Shown here: piece after piece, positions 30,402 to 40,609 of the stretch
Position numbering within the stretch: the first letter of the stretch is position 1
Layout of the letters: the number at the start of each line of letters is the position of its first letter
From: an uncultured Lachnospiraceae bacterium
Lineage (GTDB): Bacteria > Bacillota > Clostridia > Lachnospirales > Lachnospiraceae
Assembly: GCA_946552115.1 (NCBI GenBank)
Contig: CAMNRH010000004.1
Location: forward strand, 1-64,000
Reading direction: 5' to 3'
Length of the DNA stretch: 64,000 bases
The notes under the pieces: model-generated
What the model saw: the letters and a program-made list of their open reading frames with translations, nothing else
What the model was told of the DNA's origin: nothing
The model's database searches: none
Position numbers and translations under genes: made by a program

Positions 30402-32582
30402 ATGAACGTATTATTAATCGGCGGTGGTAACAGACTTGTGGATGCTTTGATAAATAAGCTCAATAAAAGCAGTCATAAAATTTATTGGCTTACAGGGCAA
30501 AAGGAAAAGAAAGTTTCCCGGAAGAACGTGTTTGAAACTTATCACTTTTCCTATACGGATAGTAATGTCAAGGATATTATTGAAAGCGTGAGGCCGGACG
30601 TCGTGTTATTTACCGGGGCCTACGACACGGATTTTGACTGGAAATATAATGGTCAGGAGGAAGCGCTGCGTTATACGACGGCTGTAGTTAACATTTTGAC
30701 GGCATATTCCATGCTGGGGGAGGGAAGATTTATTTACCTGTCCTCTCAGGAGGTTTTTAACGGATCGTATGCAAATGATATTTCGGAGACGGCGGCGGTG
30801 TCGGCAAGAGGCTTTAAGGCTTCAGCCATTTCACAGGGAGAAGCTCTCTGCAGCAATTACCGGGAGATACAGGGAGTGAATACAATTATTTTGCGTTTGG
30901 ATCATGTTTATGGCCTTCCCGAAAAAGGGCAGACAGAAGGAGACCCGTGCTTTGAGATGTGTCTGGAGGCATTAAGGACAGGGAAGATTCCGGCGAACAG
31001 CAGGGAAAAGTTTTCCATGCTTTATTTGAATGACGCGGTAGAGCTGATTTATAAAGTAATAGAAAAAGACGACGCGGAGCATGCGTGCTATCACATCTCC
31101 TCAATGGAAGTGATAGACGGGATGCAGCTTGCAGAGATGGTAAGAGATAAGATGGGCGGAGAGATTGCAATTATAGACCGTCCGGTGGGAGAAAATCGGC
31201 GTCTGGTACTGGATGGACGAAGATATCAGAAAGAATTTGAACAAAGGATTTTTACCCATTATGAAAAAGGGGTAGACAGGGTTGTCCAATATATGAAGCA
31301 GTACGGCGACACGTTTCTTAAGGTCGGAGACGTGGGAGGACGATGGAGCGGCAAGGGCTGGCATACTGCTAAAAGGGTTTTTAAGAGTCTGCTTCCGTTT
31401 ATTGAGAGCCTCGTTTGCTTTATCTTATTCTTTATGCTGAATCAGCAGACGGTGGGAAGCCAGTATTTCAGCAGGCTGGACTTTTATTTACTGTATGTTT
31501 TAGTATTTGCAATTGTTTATGGGCAGCAGCAGGCGATTTTTTCGGCGCTTTTGTCCGTGCTGGGGTATTGTCTCCAGCAGGCTTATGTTCACAGCGTGTA
31601 CGAGGTGCTGCTGGATTATAATACATATGTATGGATGGCGCAGCTGTTTATTGTGGGAATGGCGGTAGGCTATATGCGCGATTATCTCAGGAATATACAG
31701 GAGGATAAGGAAGAGGAAATCCGCCGTCTTTACGAGAAAATAGAGGGCATTGCGGAAATCAATGACAGTAATGTCCGGATGAAGCAGAATTTTGAGGCGC
31801 AGATTGTAAATCAGAAAGACAGTCTTGGAAAGGTATATGAGATTACCTCGCAGCTTGATCAATACGGCCCGGAGGAGGTATTGTTCTATGCGGCCCAGAT
31901 GATGGGACGGCTGATGAACAGTCAGGATGTGGCGGTTTATCTCGTAGTAAACGATGATTATGCGCGCCTGTATTCTGCGACCTCCGCGGATGCAAGGAAG
32001 CTTGGAAGCTCAATTCAATACACGGCTATGGATGAGATGTATAACGAGCTTAGAGAGGGCAGGGTTTATGTGAATAAAACGATGGCGGGGGATTTGCCGT
32101 TAATGGCGAGCGCCGTGTTCTCGGAAGGAGATATGCAGCTGATTCTGATGCTCTGGGGAATTCCGTGGCAGCGAATGACGCTGGCAGAAGCAAATCGGCT
32201 GACTATTATAGGAACCCTGATTCAGAATGCGCTGGTTCGTGCAAGCCGTTATCTGGAAGGCCTCAGGCAGCAGCGTTATGTAGAGGGGACGAACGTGCTG
32301 AATGAGGATGCCTTTACAAAGCTGGTGATTGCATTTTTGGAGGCTCGGAATAAGGGTCTGACAGAATGCGCCCTGCTGGAAATCCAGACCGGACGTCAGG
32401 GATGCGAGCAGGCGGCGGACGTTCTGAGCAACAGTATCAGGTCGACAGATTATTTAGGTGTATTAGAAAATGGAAAGCTGTACGCGCTGCTTTCAAATAC
32501 AAATGAACACAATGTGGAAGGTGTGATGGAGCGATTCCGGATTGCAGGATATGACAGTCTGTTAAAGGAGGCGGAGGTATGA
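30402..32582 (+). CDS. pelD: PelD-like c-di-GMP receptor (paralog of 26731-28911)
   Basis: Same architecture; SIRSTDYLGVLENGKLYALL at the degenerate GGDEF. Confidence 0.9.
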   Translation: MNVLLIGGGNRLVDALINKLNKSSHKIYWLTGQKEKKVSRKNVFETYHFSYTDSNVKDIIESVRPDVVLFTGAYDTDFDWKYNGQEEALRYTTAVVNILTAYSMLGEGRFIYLSSQEVFNGSYANDISETAAVSARGFKASAISQGEALCSNYREIQGVNTIILRLDHVYGLPEKGQTEGDPCFEMCLEALRTGKIPANSREKFSMLYLNDAVELIYKVIEKDDAEHACYHISSMEVIDGMQLAEMVRDKMGGEIAIIDRPVGENRRLVLDGRRYQKEFEQRIFTHYEKGVDRVVQYMKQYGDTFLKVGDVGGRWSGKGWHTAKRVFKSLLPFIESLVCFILFFMLNQQTVGSQYFSRLDFYLLYVLVFAIVYGQQQAIFSALLSVLGYCLQQAYVHSVYEVLLDYNTYVWMAQLFIVGMAVGYMRDYLRNIQEDKEEEIRRLYEKIEGIAEINDSNVRMKQNFEAQIVNQKDSLGKVYEITSQLDQYGPEEVLFYAAQMMGRLMNSQDVAVYLVVNDDYARLYSATSADARKLGSSIQYTAMDEMYNELREGRVYVNKTMAGDLPLMASAVFSEGDMQLILMLWGIPWQRMTLAEANRLTIIGTLIQNALVRASRYLEGLRQQRYVEGTNVLNEDAFTKLVIAFLEARNKGLTECALLEIQTGRQGCEQAADVLSNSIRSTDYLGVLENGKLYALLSNTNEHNVEGVMERFRIAGYDSLLKEAEV

Positions 32583-33520
32583 CGCTGACAAGGGAAGAAA
32601 GTATTTTGCTGGGAGTTCTTGTTGTTAATCTGGTATTGGCAGCGCTTTATCTGTTGTATGGAGTGTTTTTTGCGGCGCCGGGGAAAAAGGAAGGAGAGGC
32701 TACGCGTGATGGCAGAGCCACTTATTTCCTGCGTTTTTTGGTGATGGCGCTGTTTCCGGTAGGAGGCTTTGTATTTTTTCTTTTGGCACAGCTGCTTTAT
32801 AAAACGGTTTTCCGTTTTGGCGTAAATCTGGAAGATGTTACCTTTAGCAAGGAACGTGTGGATACGCAGGTGAAAGCGGACGAGGAGCAGGAGAGGAATA
32901 TCATTCCGATAGAGGAGGCGCTCGCAGTAAATGATAAGAAAAGTCTCCGTACCGCAATGCTGAGTATTATCAGAGGAGAGGTTCAAAGCTCTCTTTCCTC
33001 AATTGCCCTTGCGCTTAATTCAGGAGATTCCGAAACTGCCCATTATGCCGCTTCGGTACTGAGCGATAAGCTGAATGAATTTCGTATGAATGTGCGGAGG
33101 CTGTATTCAGAGATTCAGGGTAATCCGGAGCAGACAGGATGCGAGGAAGAACTGATTGATTATATGGACGGTTTTTTAAAGCAAAAGGTTTTTACACCGC
33201 TGGAGCAGAACGGATATGTAAGAATGATGGCCGAAGTTGCAGATATGCTTTATCAGGAGGATATGTCCAGGCTTACGGTGGAACGCTATGAAGGCGTGTG
33301 TCTGCGGCTGATGGAGGCGGAGGAGTTCGAGGCTTCAGAGATGTGGTGCCGGCGGCTTGAGGAGGAGCATCCGGAGGCCTTGTGCGCGTATACCTGTAAA
33401 TTAAAATTGTATTTTGTATTAAAAAACAGGGAAGCTTTTTTTCAGACGCTTGACATCCTGAAAAAGTCAGATGTGGTGATTGACAGCGAAACTCTGGAGA
33501 TGATCCGTATTTTCAGTTGA
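32579..33520 (+). CDS. pelE: PelE-like inner membrane protein
   Basis: Paralog of 25778-26734 in the same position. Confidence 0.85.
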   Translation: MTLTREESILLGVLVVNLVLAALYLLYGVFFAAPGKKEGEATRDGRATYFLRFLVMALFPVGGFVFFLLAQLLYKTVFRFGVNLEDVTFSKERVDTQVKADEEQERNIIPIEEALAVNDKKSLRTAMLSIIRGEVQSSLSSIALALNSGDSETAHYAASVLSDKLNEFRMNVRRLYSEIQGNPEQTGCEEELIDYMDGFLKQKVFTPLEQNGYVRMMAEVADMLYQEDMSRLTVERYEGVCLRLMEAEEFEASEMWCRRLEEEHPEALCAYTCKLKLYFVLKNREAFFQTLDILKKSDVVIDSETLEMIRIFS

Positions 33521-33533
33521 GGAGAGAAAGAAA

Positions 33534-35333
33534 ATGGTATCACGCAGGAATTATTTTACAATTACAGTTATCATGATTGTTGTATTTTTCATGTTCCAGT
33601 TTACGAATGCCGTACTGGAAGGCTGGGATGGATATGAAGAGAATGCTTATGCCCAGGACAGAGAGAGTCTGGCCGGACGGGGAAGCGCTTATCAGCAGGA
33701 AATGAAAGAAAGCCCTGATAATTCTCGTGAGAGAATCGTCTATATTGGGCGCGCCGACGGAGCGCTTGGAAAGGTTGTGTATAACTGGGCAAATTATACA
33801 AAGCGGGAAGCAAAGATATATAACACGATAGAAGAATACGCACAGGCCGGGGAGGGCACGGTCCCGGCGATGCTTGCTGTGGATGCAGAGCATATCGACT
33901 GGGAGCAGGCTTCGGTATGCGAACGGCTGGAGGAATGGGTAGAGAAAGGGGCAGATCTTGTTTTCTGTAATCTTCCTGAGGTATCCGTTATAGAGGAAAG
34001 CCAGAAGCTTAGAAAGCTTTTGGGAATTAAAGAGGTGCGAAAAGAGGAGACAACCGTAGAAGGAATTCATTTATATGAAGGCTTTTTCTTAGGCGGGGAG
34101 GTCGTATATAGGACAGAAGATGAAGAAGAAGCCGAAAAAAGACAGGACATGGAGCTTAGCTTCCCATGGTATTCGCTTTCCTCAGATACGGAAGCATATA
34201 TGCGGGGAATTCCCGAAAAAGAAATGGATGTAAAGGATTATCCGCCGGTCATCTGGAGGAAACGTTTTCATAATGCACAGGTGTTTGCCGTGAACGGCGA
34301 TTACATGGAAGATGCGGCAGGATTAGGGATTCTGGCCGCAATGTCGGCGGAAACAAAGGATTATGAGCTTTATCCGGTAGTAAACGCGCAGAATATGGTG
34401 ATTATGAATTGTCCGGGAATGGCATCGGAAAATAAAGAGGAGATGGAAGCCCAGTATGGGCAGTCTATGGCGGAGATGTTCCGGAATATTGCATGGCCGT
34501 CTATTGTATCGGTTTACCGGAGAAATACATTGGGGCTTTCCTGTATGCTGGCGCCGCAGTATGATTACGGGGATGATCAGTTTCCCAGCCAGACGGAGCT
34601 GGAGTTTTATATGAAGCGGCTAAAGGAGCAGAGCGCGGAAGCGGGATTGTCCGGGGAAAGTGTATCGGATACGCCGATCGGACAGAAGCTGGATGAGGAT
34701 GAACGGTTTGTAAAAAAATCACTTCCGGATTACAGGTTTTCCTCTTTTTATGCGGGAGAGCTGACAGAGCTGGAATTGGATTCGGTATTCGGGGAGGAGG
34801 ATATTCTGGAAGCGGTAAGGACAGTTGCCAGGGACTATGACGGAGGAAGCGAGGTTGTCGGATATCAGTCGGAGCATATTACCAGCCAGAGTATTCTTTC
34901 TGACGGTGCGACGTATACATACCGCGAGGATTTCCGGATGAGGGGCGTACAGACGGCATTGGGCTACAGCAGTGTCGGAATGGATTTAAGCCGCGCTGTT
35001 TATCCGGCTGATGTGCAGGATGAGATAGACAGAATGATTTCTGATTTTAGCTGGAATGTCCGAACAAACTGGAAGAATTTCAGCGCTTTTTCCGGAACAA
35101 CACTTTCGGAGTCCGATCAGAGAATCCGGAATTTCCTCACGCTTGATTATGAGGAGAAACGGGAAGGAAATACCATTTTGCTGGATTTCACCGGCATGGG
35201 CGATTCAGCCTGGTTTGTTTTAAGAACAGACGGAGAACGAATCAGCCATATTGAGGGCGGCGATTTTACAATGCTGGAGGAAAACGCGTATCTGATTGAG
35301 GCCGATCAGGCGCATGTGGCAATCGAGCTTTAA
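33534..35333 (+). CDS. PelA-position protein (DUF2194-like)
   Basis: Paralog of 23965-25764. Confidence 0.7.
   Translation: MVSRRNYFTITVIMIVVFFMFQFTNAVLEGWDGYEENAYAQDRESLAGRGSAYQQEMKESPDNSRERIVYIGRADGALGKVVYNWANYTKREAKIYNTIEEYAQAGEGTVPAMLAVDAEHIDWEQASVCERLEEWVEKGADLVFCNLPEVSVIEESQKLRKLLGIKEVRKEETTVEGIHLYEGFFLGGEVVYRTEDEEEAEKRQDMELSFPWYSLSSDTEAYMRGIPEKEMDVKDYPPVIWRKRFHNAQVFAVNGDYMEDAAGLGILAAMSAETKDYELYPVVNAQNMVIMNCPGMASENKEEMEAQYGQSMAEMFRNIAWPSIVSVYRRNTLGLSCMLAPQYDYGDDQFPSQTELEFYMKRLKEQSAEAGLSGESVSDTPIGQKLDEDERFVKKSLPDYRFSSFYAGELTELELDSVFGEEDILEAVRTVARDYDGGSEVVGYQSEHITSQSILSDGATYTYREDFRMRGVQTALGYSSVGMDLSRAVYPADVQDEIDRMISDFSWNVRTNWKNFSAFSGTTLSESDQRIRNFLTLDYEEKREGNTILLDFTGMGDSAWFVLRTDGERISHIEGGDFTMLEENAYLIEADQAHVAIEL
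34002..34099 (+). repeat. 98-bp tract identical (inverted) to 25190-25287
   Basis: Direct base comparison. Confidence 0.93.
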
Positions 35334-35356
35334 ATCAGGGAAAAGGAAGGAATAAA

Positions 35357-36820
35357 ATGAGAATTTGTATAATAGCGGAAGGGTGTTATCCCTATGTAGT
35401 AGGCGGCGTGTCTGAATGGATACACGGCCTGATACGCTCTTATCCCAGGCAGGAGTTTATGATTCTTGCAATTGTGGCGGATCGTTCGCTCCGGGGCAAA
35501 TATGAATATGAATTGCCGGAAAATGTGTTGGAGGTGCATGAGCTGTATTTAAATGATTCTGACTGGGTCGGAAAGAGAAGTGGAAAAAGGCTCCGGATGA
35601 ATAAGGAAGAATATCATGCGCTTGTGAATCTGATGCTTGGACAGCAGTCGAGATGGGAACTGCTTGTTGATTATTTCCAGAAGCCGGGGGTGTCTTTGAA
35701 TGATGTGCTGATGGGCGAGGATTTTCTGAATGCGGTTACGGAGTATTACCGTCTGCAGTATAGTCAGATTGTATTTGTTGATTTTTTGTGGATGATGCGC
35801 TCAATTTATCTTCCATTGTTTACTGTTTTGAAAATGGAGATTCCGAAAGCGGATGTATACCATTGTACCTCTACCGGTTATGCAGGCGTGCTGGGAAGTA
35901 TGGCGAAATATCTTTACGGCGGGCGTTTGCTGATATCAGAACACGGCGTTTATACCCGTGAGCGTGAGGAGGAACTGATTAAGGCAAAATGGGTGCAGGG
36001 AATTTATAAAAATATATGGATTGAGCAGTTTAAAAAGATGTCAGCGCTCGCCTATGACAGAGCGGATTTGGTAATCGGTTTGTATCAGCATGCCAGAGAG
36101 CTTCAGATTGAGCTGGGATGCCCGGAGGAAAAACACAGAATTGTGCCGAATGGAATCCGGGTGGAGGATTTTCGGGATATACCCGGAAAAAAGAAAGAGG
36201 ATGAGGATAAAATCAATGTCGGCTCTGTACTGCGTGTCGCCCCGATTAAGGATATTATGACCCTGATTCAGGCATTTGGCTTTGCGAAAGAAAGAGAGCC
36301 AAGATTAAAGCTTTGGATTATGGGCGCCTGGGAGGAAGAGGAATACGCAAGAAACTGTTTTGAGCTGGTGCGCATTATGGGAATTCCGGATGTAGAATTT
36401 ACCGGCAGGGTCGATGTCAGGGAATATTATGGAAGAATGGATATGACGATTCTGACCAGTATCAGTGAAGGACAGCCGCTAACCATTCTGGAAAGCTTTG
36501 CGGCGCGTAAGCCTGTTGTTTCCACAGATGTGGGAAACTGCCGCGGTCTGATTTTTGGCGAGAATGACGATTTCGGCGCGGCGGGTATTGTCACCCGTAT
36601 TATGCATGTAGAAGAAATTGCAGACGCGATCCTTAAGCTGGCCTGGAATGAAGAGACGCGCAGACAGATGGGGGAGAATGGATACCAAAGAGTAATGAAG
36701 GGCTATCAATTCGCACATATGCAGGAGGCTTACCGGGAGATTTATCAGAGGTTTGCAGATGAGCTGCAGATACCGTTTGAGGAGGAAGAAAGCGAGGGTG
36801 AAGAAGAATGGCAGGCATAG
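35357..36820 (+). CDS. pelF: PelF-like GT4 glycosyltransferase
   Basis: IIAEGCYPYVVGGVSEWIHGLI, TSISEGQPLTILESFAA. Confidence 0.95.
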   Translation: MRICIIAEGCYPYVVGGVSEWIHGLIRSYPRQEFMILAIVADRSLRGKYEYELPENVLEVHELYLNDSDWVGKRSGKRLRMNKEEYHALVNLMLGQQSRWELLVDYFQKPGVSLNDVLMGEDFLNAVTEYYRLQYSQIVFVDFLWMMRSIYLPLFTVLKMEIPKADVYHCTSTGYAGVLGSMAKYLYGGRLLISEHGVYTREREEELIKAKWVQGIYKNIWIEQFKKMSALAYDRADLVIGLYQHARELQIELGCPEEKHRIVPNGIRVEDFRDIPGKKKEDEDKINVGSVLRVAPIKDIMTLIQAFGFAKEREPRLKLWIMGAWEEEEYARNCFELVRIMGIPDVEFTGRVDVREYYGRMDMTILTSISEGQPLTILESFAARKPVVSTDVGNCRGLIFGENDDFGAAGIVTRIMHVEEIADAILKLAWNEETRRQMGENGYQRVMKGYQFAHMQEAYREIYQRFADELQIPFEEEESEGEEEWQA

Positions 36821-38277
36821 GTGTCAAACTAAATCGTTTCTTTGAAAAGAAATCAATTGCGGCGGATGCCGCTGGAATTACCTATAGTGTTGTGATTACG
36901 ATTGCCCCGATACTTATGGTTGTGGCCGGAATTTTGTTGATGGGCAATATGCTGGAAATAGGAGAAGCGCCTTATTTGAAAAAGGAACTGTTTTCCTGTA
37001 CGATGATGTATGTCCTGATTTTTGCGCTTCTGGTAGTTTCGCCCTTTAGCGCAGTATTTTCCAGGTATATGCAGGATGCTATTTATGAGGAAAAGTATCA
37101 GGATATTCTTCCATGCTATTATCTGGGAGCGGCTATGACGGTAGGGTTGGGCTGTATTCTGGGTATTCCGTTCTGTATCCGGGAGCATTTTGTCGGCGGG
37201 GTAGACGCGTTTTTTGTATTGATTGGCTTTTGTGCTTATATTGCTATGATATTGGTGTTTTATTCCGTGACCTATCTTTCCAGCTGTAAGGATTATGAGA
37301 AGATTTCCCTTTTCTTTTTTATCGGGATAGCGGCGGCCTTTGGCCTTTCATGGATTCTTCGGTTCTGGTGTCACTGGGAAATAACAGAAAGCATGCTTTT
37401 TTCACTGATGGTTGGTTTTCTGCTTATTGCAGTGCTGGAATTTACGGCTATAAAAAGTTATTTCCGTGAGAACAGTAATAACTATAAGCCGGTATTGGGC
37501 TATTTTAAAAAATGGTGGTATCTGGTTATTACGAATTTTTTGTATGTGTTAGGACTGTATGTTCATAATTTTGTATTCTGGACGGCGGATGGAAGAAGTA
37601 TTGCGGCGGAAAGCTTTGTATTTAACCAGTCCTATGATATGGCTACCTGTCTTGCGGCAGTGTTCACAAATGTGTCTGCCACCGTTATTTTTGTCACACA
37701 TATGGAAATGCACTTCCATGAAAAATACAAAAGCTATTCGGAAGCAGTCATCGGCGGAAAAAAACTGGATATTGAGAGCGCTAAAAGTCAGATGTTCCGG
37801 CAGCTTGGAAACGAGCTGATGAATCTTGCGCGCGTGCAGTTTATGATATCTGTGGTAGCTTATTTGCTTTGCATTGTGCTGGCTCCGCAATATGGCTTTG
37901 GAGGAGTGGTTATGCGGATTTATCCATGCCTTGCGGCGGGTTACTTTATCGTATTTATTATGTACGCGGCGCTTTTGTTCCTGTATTACTATAACGACGT
38001 AACAGGTACGGTTGTTACATCACTGAGCTTTTTCCTTGTTACCCTTTTGGGCAGCATAGCTGTTATGCGGCTTCCGGAAATCTGGCATGGCATGGGGCTT
38101 GTGCTGGGCGGCTTTGCAGGATGGACGGTTGCATATATGAGGCTGCGCTGGGTGGAGAAAAATCTGGATGTGCATATTTTCTGCAAGGGAAGCATTATAA
38201 AAAGAGAAAACGCTCCGAAGCCGTCCGGCCTGGTCTATAAAAGGCAGGACAGAAATCAGGAAAAGGGAAACGTGTAA
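36808..38277 (+). CDS. pelG: PelG-like membrane protein
   Basis: Paralog of 21024-22490. Confidence 0.9.
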   Translation: MAGIGVKLNRFFEKKSIAADAAGITYSVVITIAPILMVVAGILLMGNMLEIGEAPYLKKELFSCTMMYVLIFALLVVSPFSAVFSRYMQDAIYEEKYQDILPCYYLGAAMTVGLGCILGIPFCIREHFVGGVDAFFVLIGFCAYIAMILVFYSVTYLSSCKDYEKISLFFFIGIAAAFGLSWILRFWCHWEITESMLFSLMVGFLLIAVLEFTAIKSYFRENSNNYKPVLGYFKKWWYLVITNFLYVLGLYVHNFVFWTADGRSIAAESFVFNQSYDMATCLAAVFTNVSATVIFVTHMEMHFHEKYKSYSEAVIGGKKLDIESAKSQMFRQLGNELMNLARVQFMISVVAYLLCIVLAPQYGFGGVVMRIYPCLAAGYFIVFIMYAALLFLYYYNDVTGTVVTSLSFFLVTLLGSIAVMRLPEIWHGMGLVLGGFAGWTVAYMRLRWVEKNLDVHIFCKGSIIKRENAPKPSGLVYKRQDRNQEKGNV

Positions 38278-38279
38278 AA

Positions 38280-38705
38280 ATGAAGCGTATCTTGCGGGCT
38301 TTGGGACTGTTTACAATAGCGCTCTCCGTCTGGCTTCGCGCCTTAAGAAAATTGACCGTTGATTTTACGGCTTTCTGGGGACTGACAGGTACTCTGCTGG
38401 CTGCGGCGGGATTTTTTCCCCCGCTGTACGGACGGGCAGAATCGCTGGATGCAGAACGGAAACGGCGGCTGTGTTTTTTCGGGGGTCTTTTATTATCCGT
38501 AGTTTTTTCTGCCAGTCTTATACTTTCAAGACTGGCGGTGAAAAATCAGGAACTGGCAGTCAGGCTTTCTCTGCTGGGACATGAAAAGGAACAAATGTTG
38601 GCCAGGTTGGATGAGATAAATGAAGAGGATTCTTTTTGTAATCAATACGATGGGCCAGGCAGGCGCGGAGACGGCCTTTCTGGAGTTTTTGAAGAAAATA
38701 GATGA
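38280..38705 (+). CDS. Small membrane protein
   Basis: Paralog of 20593-21027. Confidence 0.75.
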   Translation: MKRILRALGLFTIALSVWLRALRKLTVDFTAFWGLTGTLLAAAGFFPPLYGRAESLDAERKRRLCFFGGLLLSVVFSASLILSRLAVKNQELAVRLSLLGHEKEQMLARLDEINEEDSFCNQYDGPGRRGDGLSGVFEENR

Positions 38706-39834
38706 ATCGGAGCATGAGATTTTTCTCTATGTGCTTATGGGACAGGGAGAATTGTGCGAAAGACTGCCGTCTCATGTCCGGGTACTGAATAAATCCCTTT
38801 CCAATTTGTCAGTTTTGACAGATAAGGGAAGAAAGAGAATGGCATACGTTGTTTTTCGCGCATTTTGGAAACATGGAGGGTGGTGTGCGAAGCTGTACAG
38901 CATTTTTGGGAATTTCGCGTGTATGGTAAAAAGGAAACGGATACAGCCTGACAAATTATTTTGGCGGGTGCTCTCAGACGGGGCAGAACGTTTCAATATG
39001 GAGTTTGATTTAGCTGTTGCATGGCTGGAGGGCGGCTCGGTTTATTATGTGGCGGATTATGTAAAAGCGAGGAGAAAGGCGGCGTTTCTACATATTGATT
39101 ATGAGAATGCAGGATATACAAAGGAAATGGACCGGGCGTGCTGGAGACAGTATGACCGGATTCTTGCAATTTCCGGGAAGATAAAAGAACATTTTCAGGC
39201 ATTCTACCCGGAATATGAGGAAAAGGTTTCTGTTTTTCATAATTATATTAATCAGGAAGAGATTCGTTTCATGGCGAAAGAGCCGGGAGGATTTTCGGAC
39301 GATTTTGACGGAATAAGGCTGTTGACTGTTGGAAGACTGACTTATCAGAAAGGGTATGATATTGCGATAGAGGCTATGAGTATTCTGAAAAAATCGGGGA
39401 GGCAAGTAAGATGGTACGTACTCGGAGAGGGAGAACAGAGGAAATATTTAGAAAAAAGAATTGCCATGTTCGGGCTTAAGGAGGATTTTTTGCTTTTGGG
39501 CGCTGTCAATAATCCTTATCCCTATTACAGACAGGCGGATATTTATGTGCATGCGACCCGGTTTGAAGGAAAGAGTATTGCAGTTCAGGAGGCGCAGACT
39601 TTGGGCTGTACAATTGTTGCTTCAGATTGTAACGGGAACAGAGAGCTCATTATAGACGGAAAGGACGGAATACTCTGCGCTCTCAATCCTGCAGCTGTTG
39701 CGGACAGTATTGCCGGCCTTTTGGGGGATGAAGAGAAAAGGAAAAGGCTTGGGCGGATGGCAGAGGCAAGAAAAATACCGCAGGGGCAGGAGCAGCTTTT
39801 AGACGAGCTGCTGGAAGAAAGAAATGATGAGTAA
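38620..39834 (+). CDS. GT4 glycosyltransferase
   Basis: MKRILFVINTMGQAGAETAF; VGRLTYQKGYDIAIEAM. Confidence 0.93.
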   Translation: MKRILFVINTMGQAGAETAFLEFLKKIDESEHEIFLYVLMGQGELCERLPSHVRVLNKSLSNLSVLTDKGRKRMAYVVFRAFWKHGGWCAKLYSIFGNFACMVKRKRIQPDKLFWRVLSDGAERFNMEFDLAVAWLEGGSVYYVADYVKARRKAAFLHIDYENAGYTKEMDRACWRQYDRILAISGKIKEHFQAFYPEYEEKVSVFHNYINQEEIRFMAKEPGGFSDDFDGIRLLTVGRLTYQKGYDIAIEAMSILKKSGRQVRWYVLGEGEQRKYLEKRIAMFGLKEDFLLLGAVNNPYPYYRQADIYVHATRFEGKSIAVQEAQTLGCTIVASDCNGNRELIIDGKDGILCALNPAAVADSIAGLLGDEEKRKRLGRMAEARKIPQGQEQLLDELLEERNDE

Positions 39835-40609
39835 GCAAAAAGAATTGCTGGTTATTATACCGGCTTATAACGAAGAGAAAAATATACGGGAGGTATTAAA
39901 ACAGCTTAGGAAGCAGTGGATTGAGGAGCAGGCGGATATTCTTGTAATCGACGATGCTTCCGAGGATTCTACTGCCCGGATTGTGCAGGCTGAACGATAT
40001 CTTCTGATTAGAAATATATGCAGGCTGGGATATGGGAACACTCTGCGGGTAGGCTATCAATACGCGGTGACAAAGAATTATCGGTATGTGATTCAGATGG
40101 ATGCAGACGGACAGCATGATGTATGTAATATTCCTGTCATTTACAAAAAACTGGTTGAAGCAGATGTGAACGGCCTTTATCCGGATATTGTGCTGGCTTC
40201 CAGGTTTATGAAGGGAAGTTCGGATTTTCCGGTTCATTTATTAAAAAGGGCGGCCTATGCATGGTTCCGTCTTTGGGTTTATGCCGCGGCAGGAAGAAAA
40301 ATAGCGGATCCAACTACGGGCCTGCAGGGACTTAGCCGGAAGGCATTTGAATATTATTGTAATTTCCGGCATTTTGATGATAAATATCCGGATGCGAATA
40401 TCATTATCCAGATGCTGCTGCTTAACTTTAATATCGTACAAATCCCGGCAGCTATGCATGCGAGGACGGGAGGGAAAAGCATGCATAAGGGCTTTTCGGC
40501 ATTCTGGTATATGTGCCGGATGTTTTTTGAGATTCCGGCAGTCATTTTCCGGATAAAGATACTAAAAAAAGATATAAGGGCTGGTTTACAGAATGTGGAT
40601 GAGAGATAA
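39824..40609 (+). CDS. GT2 glycosyltransferase (DPM1-like)
   Basis: LLVIIPAYNEEKNIREV, DADGQHDV. Confidence 0.92.
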   Translation: MMSKQKELLVIIPAYNEEKNIREVLKQLRKQWIEEQADILVIDDASEDSTARIVQAERYLLIRNICRLGYGNTLRVGYQYAVTKNYRYVIQMDADGQHDVCNIPVIYKKLVEADVNGLYPDIVLASRFMKGSSDFPVHLLKRAAYAWFRLWVYAAAGRKIADPTTGLQGLSRKAFEYYCNFRHFDDKYPDANIIIQMLLLNFNIVQIPAAMHARTGGKSMHKGFSAFWYMCRMFFEIPAVIFRIKILKKDIRAGLQNVDER

